Shown piece after piece: positions 1-5,081 of a stretch of 5,081 nt of DNA (within the stretch, counting starts at the first letter, position 1; each line of letters opens with the position of its first letter). This DNA is from an uncultured Ruminococcus sp. (GTDB lineage: Bacteria; Bacillota_A; Clostridia; Oscillospirales; Ruminococcaceae). A program made the translations under genes and the position numbers. Under the pieces are notes generated by a model. The model did not search any database, was not told the origin of the DNA, and saw nothing but the letters and a program-made list of their open reading frames with translations. The stretch covers positions 1 to 5,081 of the forward strand of contig CALFMA010000382.1 of the NCBI GenBank assembly GCA_937880065.1. Direction: 5' to 3'.

Positions 1-1489
1 AGATTTTCTCATATTCGTTACTCTCCACTTCCTCGAAACGTCCCGAAATCAGAATGTTAATACCGCGCGCAATGTATGCATAGCGCGATAAATGCTTTGC
101 GGAATAATGCACCAGACGGATTTCACTGCCGCCGCGCCAAACAATGAGCAGGCCGCCTCCGATATGTGCTTCCGCCTTGGCCCATTCACATTCCGCAATG
201 GGAATAACCTGTGGCGAAGTTCCTTTTTCGCACAGGCAGATATGCCCGGTGGTTACAACCACATACGCATCCTGCTTCCAGTTTCCGTCCCCGTCAATAT
301 CATAGGGAACGGCATAAACATCAGCCTTTTTGCTTGAAATGATTTCTGTTCTTGCGGTCATACCTATGTATAAATCTTCTGACAGAGTTTCTTCATCAAT
401 ATCAATTTCCACGGGGTATAAAATGCCTGCATCGGAAGCCACATTCATATGGGAAATTTTCTTAACGCTTCCCTTGATTTCGTCTGTTCCCGTTGCTGAT
501 GTTCTGATAATTACTTCCATATCCTCGCCTACGTTGGGAATATCATATTCCGAAACGGTTACATTAACGGAAAGGTCAGATGTATCAACAATAGTAGCAA
601 GAAGTTCTGTTCCTGGAATTGCTCCCTCAATTACGTGAGGAGAAACAACAACGCCTGAAATAGGGGCAGTAATTACACAGCCGTCTATTTTCTTTTTCAG
701 TTCCTTGAGTTCATTTTCTTCAACGGAATTTGTAACGAATTTTTCGGTTTCGATTACATTTTCAGCAGCTGAAATCATATCGTTGTACTGTCTTTCGAGG
801 TTGGTGTAGTTATCCTTTGCATCTTTTACAGCAGCTTCAAGGGCAGCAACATTGATTTTAGCCTGGTCCAGTTCAGCACCGATACTTTGCATTTCGGCTT
901 TTGACTGATTATATTTTGGCTCATATTCTTCTGTTTCTTCTATTGATGCTGCAAAGTACCATTTTTGGTACATTTCATCATTGTACTTGCAAGCGTCCCT
1001 ATATTTTGCTTCAAGTGAAGAAAGGCTTTGATAGGCTTCGTTGTATGTTTTAGTGGCTTCGTCAATTTTACGCTGTGCCTGCTGGAGCATAGCCTTTTTC
1101 TCGGTTTTTGTGGAATCGAGTTTATCCTGATTTACGGATTGTTCGTGCTTGATTTTGTCATCTTCGATTTCATACTGTGAGGAAAGTTGTTCGTATTTTT
1201 TCTTCAGTTCTGTGTTGTCGAATTCAAAAAGAACATCGCCTTTTTCTACGAAATCGCCTTCGTTAACATTAACTTTTACAGCTTTGGTGTTCTGAGAATT
1301 TTCGATATTCAGTCTTACACCGTCAATATTTCCTGTAGCGGAAACGCTGGAAACGAGTTCACGCTTTTCAAGCTTGAAAACTTTGATACCGTTGGAATTT
1401 ACATCATTGCCGCATCCGGCAAGAGCAGAACTGCTTCCCATTATTACAGAGAGAAGCATTGCTGTGGATAAAAATTTTTTTCTCTTCAT
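1..1489 (-). CDS. Lipoprotein HlyD/RND-type membrane-fusion (efflux adaptor) protein with atypical C-terminal region, partial
   Basis: The gene runs off the left edge; 496 codons are visible without a stop. The start is ATG (complement of 1487-1489), 11 nt after an AGGAGG site at 1501-1506. Residues 1-26 form a lipoprotein signal peptide: basic MKRKK, a hydrophobic stretch, then the lipobox LAGC with C26 as the lipidated residue. Residues ~34-70 form the first half of a biotinyl-lipoyl-like domain (VSATGNIDG, then VNVNEGDFVEKGDVLFEFD). Residues ~75-270 are long charged helices of coiled-coil type. The second lipoyl half follows (CVITAPISGVVV, ~278-289), then a beta-barrel domain (LATIVDTSDLSVNVTVSEYD ... 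IGMTARTEI, ~308-385) and VYAVPYD (~391-397). This order is typical of Gram-positive adaptors that work with MacB-like ABC permeases outside the membrane. From residue ~397 the expected membrane-proximal domain is not recognisable; the sequence there is GDGNW...VVVTTG...GGGLLIVWRGG...HYSAKHLSRYAYIARG. The adaptor assignment is firm for residues 1-396; the C-terminal part is discussed as a finding. Confidence 0.88.
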   Translation of the reverse strand, partial: MKRKKFLSTAMLLSVIMGSSSALAGCGNDVNSNGIKVFKLEKRELVSSVSATGNIDGVRLNIENSQNTKAVKVNVNEGDFVEKGDVLFEFDNTELKKKYEQLSSQYEIEDDKIKHEQSVNQDKLDSTKTEKKAMLQQAQRKIDEATKTYNEAYQSLSSLEAKYRDACKYNDEMYQKWYFAASIEETEEYEPKYNQSKAEMQSIGAELDQAKINVAALEAAVKDAKDNYTNLERQYNDMISAAENVIETEKFVTNSVEENELKELKKKIDGCVITAPISGVVVSPHVIEGAIPGTELLATIVDTSDLSVNVTVSEYDIPNVGEDMEVIIRTSATGTDEIKGSVKKISHMNVASDAGILYPVEIDIDEETLSEDLYIGMTARTEIISSKKADVYAVPYDIDGDGNWKQDAYVVVTTGHICLCEKGTSPQVIPIAECEWAKAEAHIGGGLLIVWRGGSEIRLVHYSAKHLSRYAYIARGINILISGRFEEVESNEYEKI

Positions 1490-1500
1490 TTTAACCGCAT

Positions 1501-1506
1501 CCTCCT
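1501..1506 (-). promoter_or_regulatory. Ribosome binding site of the adaptor gene
   Basis: The complement reads AGGAGG, a full Shine-Dalgarno match 11 nt upstream of the ATG at 1489. It fixes the start codon directly before the lipoprotein signal peptide. Confidence 0.85.
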
Positions 1507-1533
1507 ATACTTATAAATAAATATATAGTATAT

Positions 1534-1562
1534 ATTATATCACAATGATAATTGATTGTCAA
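1534..1562 (-). promoter_or_regulatory. Sigma-A promoter of the adaptor gene
   Basis: On the minus strand TTGACA (complement of 1557-1562) and TATAAT (complement of 1534-1539) are separated by exactly 17 bp. Both hexamers match the vegetative consensus perfectly. Transcription would begin near 1527 and give a 5' leader of about 40 nt before the ATG at 1489. No operator is evident, so strong constitutive expression is the simplest reading. Confidence 0.85.
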
Positions 1563-1653
1563 TTTATGGACAGCGAAAAATATGAACAATTTGTAAATTT
1601 TTCTTTTAATATTACATTCTGTAAGATTTTTAATATATATTGGAAAAATATGC

Positions 1654-1689
1654 AAAAAAATAGGGGCTTCTCCGAATGGAAAAGTCCCT
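1654..1689 (-). terminator. Intrinsic terminator of the zinc-ribbon/pilin-like gene
   Basis: On the minus strand a 12-bp imperfect stem (arms 1678-1689 and 1662-1673, one A/C mismatch and one G-U pair, loop ATTC) is followed by ATTTTTTT at 1661-1654. It starts 12 nt beyond the stop codon of the 402-residue gene. It should separate that gene from the adaptor gene further along the same strand. The stem is flanked by GTTTTT on the plus strand too, so it could work in both directions. Confidence 0.8.
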
Positions 1690-1700
1690 GTTTTTATGAA

Positions 1701-2909
1701 TTATCTATTGCGAAGTTCACGGCAATTTGCTTCGTAAATATATTCAAAATCGGAGTCGTGAGGAGCGTAAACACCGGTATGAAGCGGAATGAGCGATGTA
1801 TAATTTGCTTCGGGATTTGCTCTCTCGGGATATGTACCGATTAAACCGTTGTCGTCAATTGTGGAATAAATTGCAACACCGTCTTCTACAACAACGAACC
1901 ATTCATCATAACTATCTGTTTGAACTGTTTTATAGAATATATCGTAGAAAAGCTCTGTATCAAAATTTTCACAGTTGCGATTTTTCGATTCGTCGGAGGA
2001 AATAATCAATTTTTCGCTGATAGGTGAATCTTCGTTGAAAAGTAAGCCCTGTTCGTCCATATCCGTCAATACGTAATTGGCATTGGAAATAATTTCCTTT
2101 GCGGCATTGGTCAGACTCTTGAATTCTTTTGCAGTTATTCTGTTGTTTGTTCTTGCACCGGAAGCAATTTTTTCACAGTTTGCTTCATAAACTTCGTCAA
2201 AGTCGGAATCCTCGGGGATTTCATCACCGGTATAAAGGGGGATATTCGATACATCATTTGCACCCAATCCTGCTCTTGCGGGATAAGTTCCGATGTAGTG
2301 GTTGCTGTCGATAACAGAATAAACAGCGATACCGTCCTCGATAACAACAAACCAATCTTTAGAAGCAAGGTCCTCTGTTGCATAGCTTTCAAACGTACTA
2401 TAAAAAGTTTTTGTATCAATATCTTCGCAGTTTACATTTTCTGATTTATCGGAGGAAATCAGATATGTTCCGTCAAAAGAATAGTCGTTTTCTTTCATTT
2501 CCTCTAATGTTGCGTTGGCATAGGAAAGTATTACTTTAGCATTAGCGTTTGCTTGGCTTGCTCTGGCTTTTTTTGTATAGCCGAGCATAGCGGGGATTAA
2601 GATAGCTGCGAAAATTGCTGCAACGAACAAGAAAACGAGTAAGCAAATGACAATAGCTATAATGCAGCCTTTACGATTGCTTTTAACCTTTGGTTTGCCG
2701 TTTTCGTCATATGTAATAGGTTCTCCCTGTGCTGTGAAAAGAGGTCTGCCGAATTCGTCATATAAGGGTTTGCCGTTGGGGTTAAAGTTTGGGTTGAACT
2801 GTGGTGAATTATTGGGCTGCGGATTATTTTGGGCTGAATTTCGCTGTTTCTGGCAGATACACACTTCGTTATCATTGACAGGTCTGCCGCAATTGGGACA
2901 AAATGACAT
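1701..2909 (-). CDS. Zinc-ribbon membrane protein with pilin-like helix and duplicated extracytoplasmic domain
   Basis: This 402-residue protein is of unknown function. The ATG at 2909 is chosen because AAGGAG lies 9 nt upstream and because the zinc ribbon begins at once. Residues 4-19 hold CPNCG and CIC (C4, C7, C17, C19), a short zinc-ribbon motif. Residues 21-46 are rich in Asn, Gln and Pro. Residues 46-74 hold four degenerate G-x-P units of 7-10 residues. R79-K80 precede one membrane helix (~81-104) running into AAILIPAMLGYTKKARAS, which strongly recalls the N-terminal helix of type IV pilins and pseudopilins. However, the prepilin peptidase site and the conserved Glu are absent. Residues ~122-248 and ~264-398 are two diverged copies of one domain, sharing ISSD, NCE, DWFVV or EWFVV, EDG, IGTYP, SDF and YEANC. 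Each copy keeps two Cys (C161/C245, C313/C396), which could form a disulfide. The inferred topology is zinc ribbon inside and repeats outside. It is transcribed alone, with its own promoter and terminator. Confidence 0.9.
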   Translation of the reverse strand: MSFCPNCGRPVNDNEVCICQKQRNSAQNNPQPNNSPQFNPNFNPNGKPLYDEFGRPLFTAQGEPITYDENGKPKVKSNRKGCIIAIVICLLVFLFVAAIFAAILIPAMLGYTKKARASQANANAKVILSYANATLEEMKENDYSFDGTYLISSDKSENVNCEDIDTKTFYSTFESYATEDLASKDWFVVIEDGIAVYSVIDSNHYIGTYPARAGLGANDVSNIPLYTGDEIPEDSDFDEVYEANCEKIASGARTNNRITAKEFKSLTNAAKEIISNANYVLTDMDEQGLLFNEDSPISEKLIISSDESKNRNCENFDTELFYDIFYKTVQTDSYDEWFVVVEDGVAIYSTIDDNGLIGTYPERANPEANYTSLIPLHTGVYAPHDSDFEYIYEANCRELRNR

Positions 2910-2918
2910 ATAGAATTT

Positions 2919-2924
2919 CTCCTT
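2919..2924 (-). promoter_or_regulatory. Ribosome binding site of the zinc-ribbon/pilin-like gene
   Basis: The complement reads AAGGAG, 9 nt upstream of the ATG at 2909. It supports that start over the downstream in-frame Met codons, which would remove the zinc ribbon. Confidence 0.8.
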
Positions 2925-2948
2925 ATATTATATATTTAATATATACAT

Positions 2949-2977
2949 ATTATACATTATTAATTTAAAGATTTCAA
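2949..2977 (-). promoter_or_regulatory. Sigma-A promoter of the zinc-ribbon/pilin-like gene
   Basis: On the minus strand TTGAAA (complement of 2972-2977) and TATAAT (complement of 2949-2954) are 17 bp apart. Transcription would start near 2942, about 33 nt before the ATG. It diverges from the plus-strand promoter at 3088-3116. Confidence 0.78.
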
Positions 2978-3087
2978 GTACTTTTTAAAGAATTATTATA
3001 ATTTGTTAAAATGCACAAAGGGGGTGCTGGTGATTTATGAAAGTATACAAAATGCATCAAAATCATTCGAAAGTTTAAAGAATACTA

Positions 3088-3116
3088 TTGACATTTGCCT
3101 AAAAGTATGGTAATAT
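3088..3116 (+). promoter_or_regulatory. Sigma-A promoter of the large non-coding RNA
   Basis: TTGACA (3088-3093) and TAATAT (3111-3116) are 17 bp apart, and TATGG lies just before the -10 box. An overlapping TATAAT at 3116-3121 would need a 22-bp spacer, so the first reading is preferred. Transcription should begin near 3123. No ribosome binding site leading to a usable open frame follows. Confidence 0.78.
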
Positions 3117-3122
3117 ATAATC

Positions 3123-3808
3123 AAGGAAAAGGAGTAAGCCAAATGAAATTACTCCAGCGAAGTTTACTTGGTTTGGGTTTGTTCCCAATGTAAATTATTC
3201 TAAGCGGAAAGGGATGTGAGTCCAGTGGAGCCATCTATTGAATCACAGCGTAAAGCCGACGCAGTTTAAGTAGGAAAATTATAAAAGTGGGAATATAGGT
3301 CATTTGACTTGTTCCGTTAATTGAAAGTATATAAGATGATTTGACTATGGAAAATGCGTAAATGCTGAATAAAATCTACGGCTTTAATCTAAGCTCATAA
3401 AGTACAGGATTACTGAAATTATGACGTGAGTCTTTAGATATATCACAAAAATTTATTGTAAAGGTTGAGTCCGATGAGAATTTAAAATTTTTCATGAAAC
3501 GTAAACTTGATAATGGATTTCTCAAAACTGAAAATTATTTATTCAGAGAAATTGCATAATTGCTCAAAAAGGGTTTTAGAGAATGCCAAATAAAAAAATT
3601 GAGGTATGTTCCAATGGAAAAATAACTTTTGATATAAATTGTTAATTCTCCTTGTTAAGGATCGTGATATATATGAAAAATATCCGTATTAAAGAAATTT
3701 AAGCCGAAAGGATTGAGTCCAACAAAGAACTTTGCAAAGTGATGAAAGTCACTTAAAATTTAAAAATTGAATATCATCAGAGCCTCGACAGAAGTCGAGG
3801 CTTTTTTT
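3123..3808 (+). ncRNA. Large structured non-coding RNA, possibly ROOL-like
   Basis: Neither strand has an open frame above ~60 codons between 2914 and 3776, yet the segment has its own promoter and intrinsic terminator. It is filled with short inverted repeats: GGAGTAA/TTACTCC (3131-3137/3149-3155), TTGGG/CCCAA (3173-3177/3184-3188), TGTGA/TCACA (3215-3219/3243-3247), GCGT/ACGC (3248-3251/3259-3262), a two-part stem at 3290-3315, ATCTAA/TTAGAT with inner CTCA/TGAG (3387-3397/3427-3439), 3474-3480/3489-3495, ATTTCT + CTGAA with TTCAG + AGAAAT (3517-3552), 3563-3581, TCCTT/AAGGA (3649-3661), GATAT/ATATC (3666-3684) and AAGTGA/TCACTT (3737-3754). A 7-nt hairpin loop (3252-3258) pairs perfectly with 3379-3385, a probable pseudoknot. 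At ~685 nt it is too long for 6S RNA, tmRNA or RNase P, and I see no signature of these. Size, ornateness, Firmicutes-like context and lack of a linked ORF fit the ROOL class of large RNAs best. That family name is a guess (about 0.4); the RNA itself is much surer. Confidence 0.82.
3781..3808 (+). terminator. Intrinsic terminator of the large non-coding RNA
   Basis: A perfect 9-bp stem AGCCTCGAC/GTCGAGGCT (3781-3789 and 3794-3802) with loop AGAA is followed by a run of seven T (3802-3808). It ends 20 bp before the -35 box of the asnS promoter, so the RNA and asnS are separate units. Confidence 0.93.
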
Positions 3809-3828
3809 GCAAATTTTTCCCGAAAGTA

Positions 3829-3857
3829 TTGACAAATCCCCTTTCGAATGCTATAAT
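3829..3857 (+). promoter_or_regulatory. Sigma-A promoter of the asnS leader
   Basis: TTGACA (3829-3834) and TATAAT (3852-3857) are separated by 17 bp, and TGC directly before the -10 gives an extended -10 element. Both hexamers are perfect consensus. Transcription should start near 3864, just before the T-box stem I. Confidence 0.9.
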
Positions 3858-3979
3858 TAATAATGACAAATGCAATGACGAAGACAAGTAGCCTTGGAAA
3901 TCGTTTTCAGAGAGCGTGGGGCGGTGAAATCCACGTATCAGAGCCAATGCGAATAACACTTCCGAGCAGCAATCCGAAA

Positions 3980-4011
3980 GGGTGCGTGTTCAAAAGGGTG
4001 CGTGTTCAAAA
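3980..4011 (+). repeat. Exact 16-nt tandem repeat inside the T-box leader
   Basis: GGGTGCGTGTTCAAAA occurs twice without a mismatch (3980-3995 and 3996-4011) and is followed by a third partial GGGG. It lies between stem I and the antiterminator, where stem II elements normally sit. Confidence 0.95.
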
Positions 4012-4023
4012 GGGGAGGACTGG

Positions 4024-4065
4024 ATTTTGTTTACCCCATGCCGTATTTTGTTTGCCCTAAGCCGT
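4024..4065 (+). repeat. Imperfect 21-nt tandem repeat inside the T-box leader
   Basis: Two units (4024-4044 and 4045-4065) share ATTTTGTTT, then a C-rich segment and GCCGT, differing at three positions. A third decayed unit may run from 4066 to 4085, starting with ATTT and also ending in GCCGT. Together with the 16-nt repeat it expands the middle of the T-box leader. Confidence 0.85.
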
Positions 4066-4168
4066 ATTTCAGTAGGTGATGCCGTAATCTGCACGTTACA
4101 GCAGACAAGAGTGATCGCTTTTGTATTTATACGCTAAGCGGTAATTTCAGGTGGTACCACGGGTTTAT

Positions 4169-4200
4169 CTCTCGTCCTGTTTCAAGGGCGGGAGTTTTTT
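4169..4200 (+). terminator. Regulatory terminator of the asnS T-box
   Basis: A 10-bp stem CTCTCGTCCT/AGGGCGGGAG (4169-4178 and 4185-4194, two T-G pairs, loop GTTTCA) is followed by six T (4195-4200). Its 5' arm overlaps the bases that pair in the antiterminator (4171-4179), so the two structures exclude each other as expected for a T-box switch. Confidence 0.92.
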
Positions 4201-4235
4201 GTTATACTCGTCCTGTATCAATCATAATATATATG

Positions 4236-4244
4236 AAAGGAAAG
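4236..4244 (+). promoter_or_regulatory. Ribosome binding site of asnS
   Basis: AAAGGAAAG lies with its AGG about 10 nt before the ATG at 4251. It is a moderate Shine-Dalgarno match and supports the chosen start. Confidence 0.7.
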
Positions 4245-4250
4245 ATTATT

Positions 4251-5081
4251 ATGAAGCACATTGATGTCAAGGAAATCGTAAAATCAAAGGATTATGTAGG
4301 CAAGGAAGTAACTGTCTGCGGTTGGGTACGTACATCACGTAACTCCAAGAGCGTTGCTTTCGTTGAGCTTAATGACGGTACATCTCTGAAAAATGTTCAG
4401 GTTGTTATCGAAAAGGGCGAGGGCGATTACAAAGAGCCTCGTGTTGGTATGTCCCTTAAAGTTGTGGGAAATGTTGTTGAGGGACGAAATAACACAGTTG
4501 AAATCAACGCTGTTCCCGAGGGTATCACAGTTTTAGGCGATTGCCCCACAGATTACCCACTCCAGAAAAAAGGTCATAGCCTTGAATTTCTCCGCAGCAT
4601 TCCACATCTCAGAAGCAGAACAAACACATTCAACGCTGTATGGCGTGTTCGTTCAGTTCTTGCAGCTGCTCTCCACGAGTTTTTCCAGAAGAACAACTAT
4701 GTATACATCAACACTCCTCTCATCACAGGCAGCGACTGTGAGGGTGCAGGTGAAATGTTCCAGGTAACAACAAACGGCTATACAACAGAATTCAAGAACG
4801 AGGAAGAATATTACGCAAACGACTTCTTCGGCAAAAAGGCAGGACTTTCCGTATCAGGTCAGCTTGAGGGCGAAATGGCTGCAACAGCTATGGGTAAGAT
4901 TTACACATTCGGACCAAGCTTCCGTGCTGAGAACAGCAACACTCCAAAGCACCTTGCTGAATTCTGGCATATTGAGCCTGAGGTAGCATTTGCAGAACTT
5001 GACGATGTTATCGAAATTGCTGAGGATATGCTGAAATACGTTATCGGCAAGCTTCTTGAACTTTGCCCCGATGAGGTTGCA
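4251..5081 (+). CDS. asnS: Asparaginyl-tRNA synthetase (asparagine-tRNA ligase), partial
   Basis: The product is a cytoplasmic class IIb aminoacyl-tRNA synthetase that joins asparagine to tRNA-Asn using ATP. The first 277 residues are visible and the frame is open to the right edge; complete bacterial AsnS is about 460 residues, so roughly 60% is present. Residues ~18-95 form the OB-fold anticodon-binding domain (VTVCGWVRTSRNSKSVAFVELNDG begins at 20). The hinge follows, with LEFLRSIPHLRSRTNTF (111-127), a very typical AsnS signature. Class II motif 1 lies near 142-157 (FFQKNNYVYINTPLI). SGQLEGEM (202-209) belongs to the amino acid pocket. Motif 2 is FRAENSNTPKHLAEFW (224-239), with the ATP-binding Arg of FRxE at R225 and the Asn-specific continuation HLAEFW. 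Motif 3 is outside the window. The upstream T-box with an Asn specifier confirms the assignment independently and separates it from AspS, whose leaders and motif 2 differ. Confidence 0.98.
   Translation, partial: MKHIDVKEIVKSKDYVGKEVTVCGWVRTSRNSKSVAFVELNDGTSLKNVQVVIEKGEGDYKEPRVGMSLKVVGNVVEGRNNTVEINAVPEGITVLGDCPTDYPLQKKGHSLEFLRSIPHLRSRTNTFNAVWRVRSVLAAALHEFFQKNNYVYINTPLITGSDCEGAGEMFQVTTNGYTTEFKNEEEYYANDFFGKKAGLSVSGQLEGEMAATAMGKIYTFGPSFRAENSNTPKHLAEFWHIEPEVAFAELDDVIEIAEDMLKYVIGKLLELCPDEVA

Larger units (their letters stand above)
3864..4200 (+). promoter_or_regulatory. Asparagine T-box riboswitch leader of asnS
   Basis: This leader RNA senses the charging of tRNA-Asn and allows transcription of asnS when uncharged tRNA is bound. 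Stem I begins with GACGAAGACAAGTA (3878-3891), rises through GCCTTGG/CCAATGC (3891-3897/3944-3950) and ends in CGTGG/CCACG (3915-3919/3931-3935), whose loop holds GGTGAA. The specifier region GAATAACAC (3951-3959) contains AAC at 3955-3957, an Asn codon; the adjacent AAT (3952-3954) also encodes Asn, so either register gives the same amino acid. The T-box sequence AGGTGGTACCACGGG lies at 4149-4163. The antiterminator forms from CAGG (4148-4151) and ACGGG (4159-4163) pairing with CTCGT and CCTG (4171-4179), leaving the 7-nt bulge TGGTACC (4152-4158) to bind the tRNA acceptor end. The alternative terminator follows. The linker between stem I and the T-box is unusual in carrying two sets of tandem repeats. 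The specifier agrees with the downstream gene. Confidence 0.95.

Noticed and set aside
330..638. 102-codon plus-strand open frame
   Set aside because: It is antisense to the adaptor gene, which translates cleanly and shows clear domain motifs; Ser/Thr-rich shadow composition.
1545..1844. 99-codon plus-strand open frame
   Set aside because: It runs through the adaptor promoter region and the terminator at 1654-1689 into the 3' end of the minus-strand gene; no promoter or ribosome binding site.
3017..3112. Possible short peptide after AAAGGGGGTG (GTG at 3030, or ATG at 3038)
   Set aside because: The site resembles a Shine-Dalgarno sequence, but the frames last only 13 to about 25 codons, no clear promoter precedes them, and one runs into the RNA promoter. 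Not enough to call a gene.
3123..3808. RNase P RNA, tmRNA, 6S RNA or a group II intron as the identity of the large RNA
   Set aside because: I see none of the conserved cores: no GAGGAAAGUCC-type RNase P element, no tmRNA acceptor or tag frame, no long 6S-like bubble hairpin, and no domain V-like hairpin or reverse transcriptase frame. Only a model search can fully exclude them.
3777..3959. 60-codon minus-strand open frame
   Set aside because: It crosses the RNA terminator, the asnS promoter and T-box stem I; no ribosome binding site and no protein-like pattern.
3863..4060. 65-codon plus-strand open frame beginning MTNAMTKTSSLG
   Set aside because: It lies wholly inside the T-box leader, has no ribosome binding site, and its bases are explained by stem I, the specifier loop and the tandem repeats.
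3980..4065. CRISPR array
   Set aside because: The repeats are directly adjacent units of 16 and 21 nt without spacers and lie inside a T-box leader.

Overview
The window looks like a low-GC Gram-positive chromosome, most likely a gut or rumen Clostridia member (Ruminococcaceae-like). Reasons: AT-rich intergenic DNA, strong AGGAGG-type ribosome binding sites, consensus sigma-A promoters, a T-box leader in front of an aminoacyl-tRNA synthetase gene, and a lipoprotein-anchored HlyD-type adaptor. The taxon is an inference from style and was not tested by search.

Layout. (1) Positions 1-1489, minus strand: a lipoprotein membrane-fusion (HlyD/RND-adaptor-like) protein that runs off the left edge. 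Its last ~100 visible residues do not look like an adaptor. They resemble the N-terminal PH-like region of some bacterial ABC exporters, and base composition shifts at the same place. (2) 1490-1700: its promoter (TTGACA, 17 bp, TATAAT) and the terminator of the next gene. (3) 1701-2909, minus strand: a 402-residue protein with an N-terminal zinc ribbon, a low-complexity linker, one membrane helix reminiscent of a type IV pilin helix, and two tandem copies of a ~130-residue outside domain. It has its own promoter (2949-2977). (4) 3088-3808, plus strand: no open reading frame of useful length, but a complete transcription unit with promoter, ~685 nt of closely packed hairpins, a 7-bp loop pairing (pseudoknot), recurring GAGUCC modules and a strong intrinsic terminator. 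This is a large structured non-coding RNA and is the most interesting object here. It is of the size and kind of the ornate large RNAs (ROOL, GOLLD, OLE); ROOL is the best guess, unproven. (5) 3829-4200: a perfect-consensus promoter and an asparagine T-box leader carrying unusual tandem repeats in its central linker. (6) 4251-5081, plus strand: the first 277 codons of asnS, asparaginyl-tRNA synthetase, running off the right edge.

The minus-strand genes and plus-strand units diverge around 2980-3088. The two minus-strand genes each have a promoter, and a terminator separates them, so they are probably separate units. On the plus strand, the RNA terminator ends about 20 bp before the asnS promoter, so the RNA and asnS are also separate units, with asnS controlled by uncharged tRNA-Asn.
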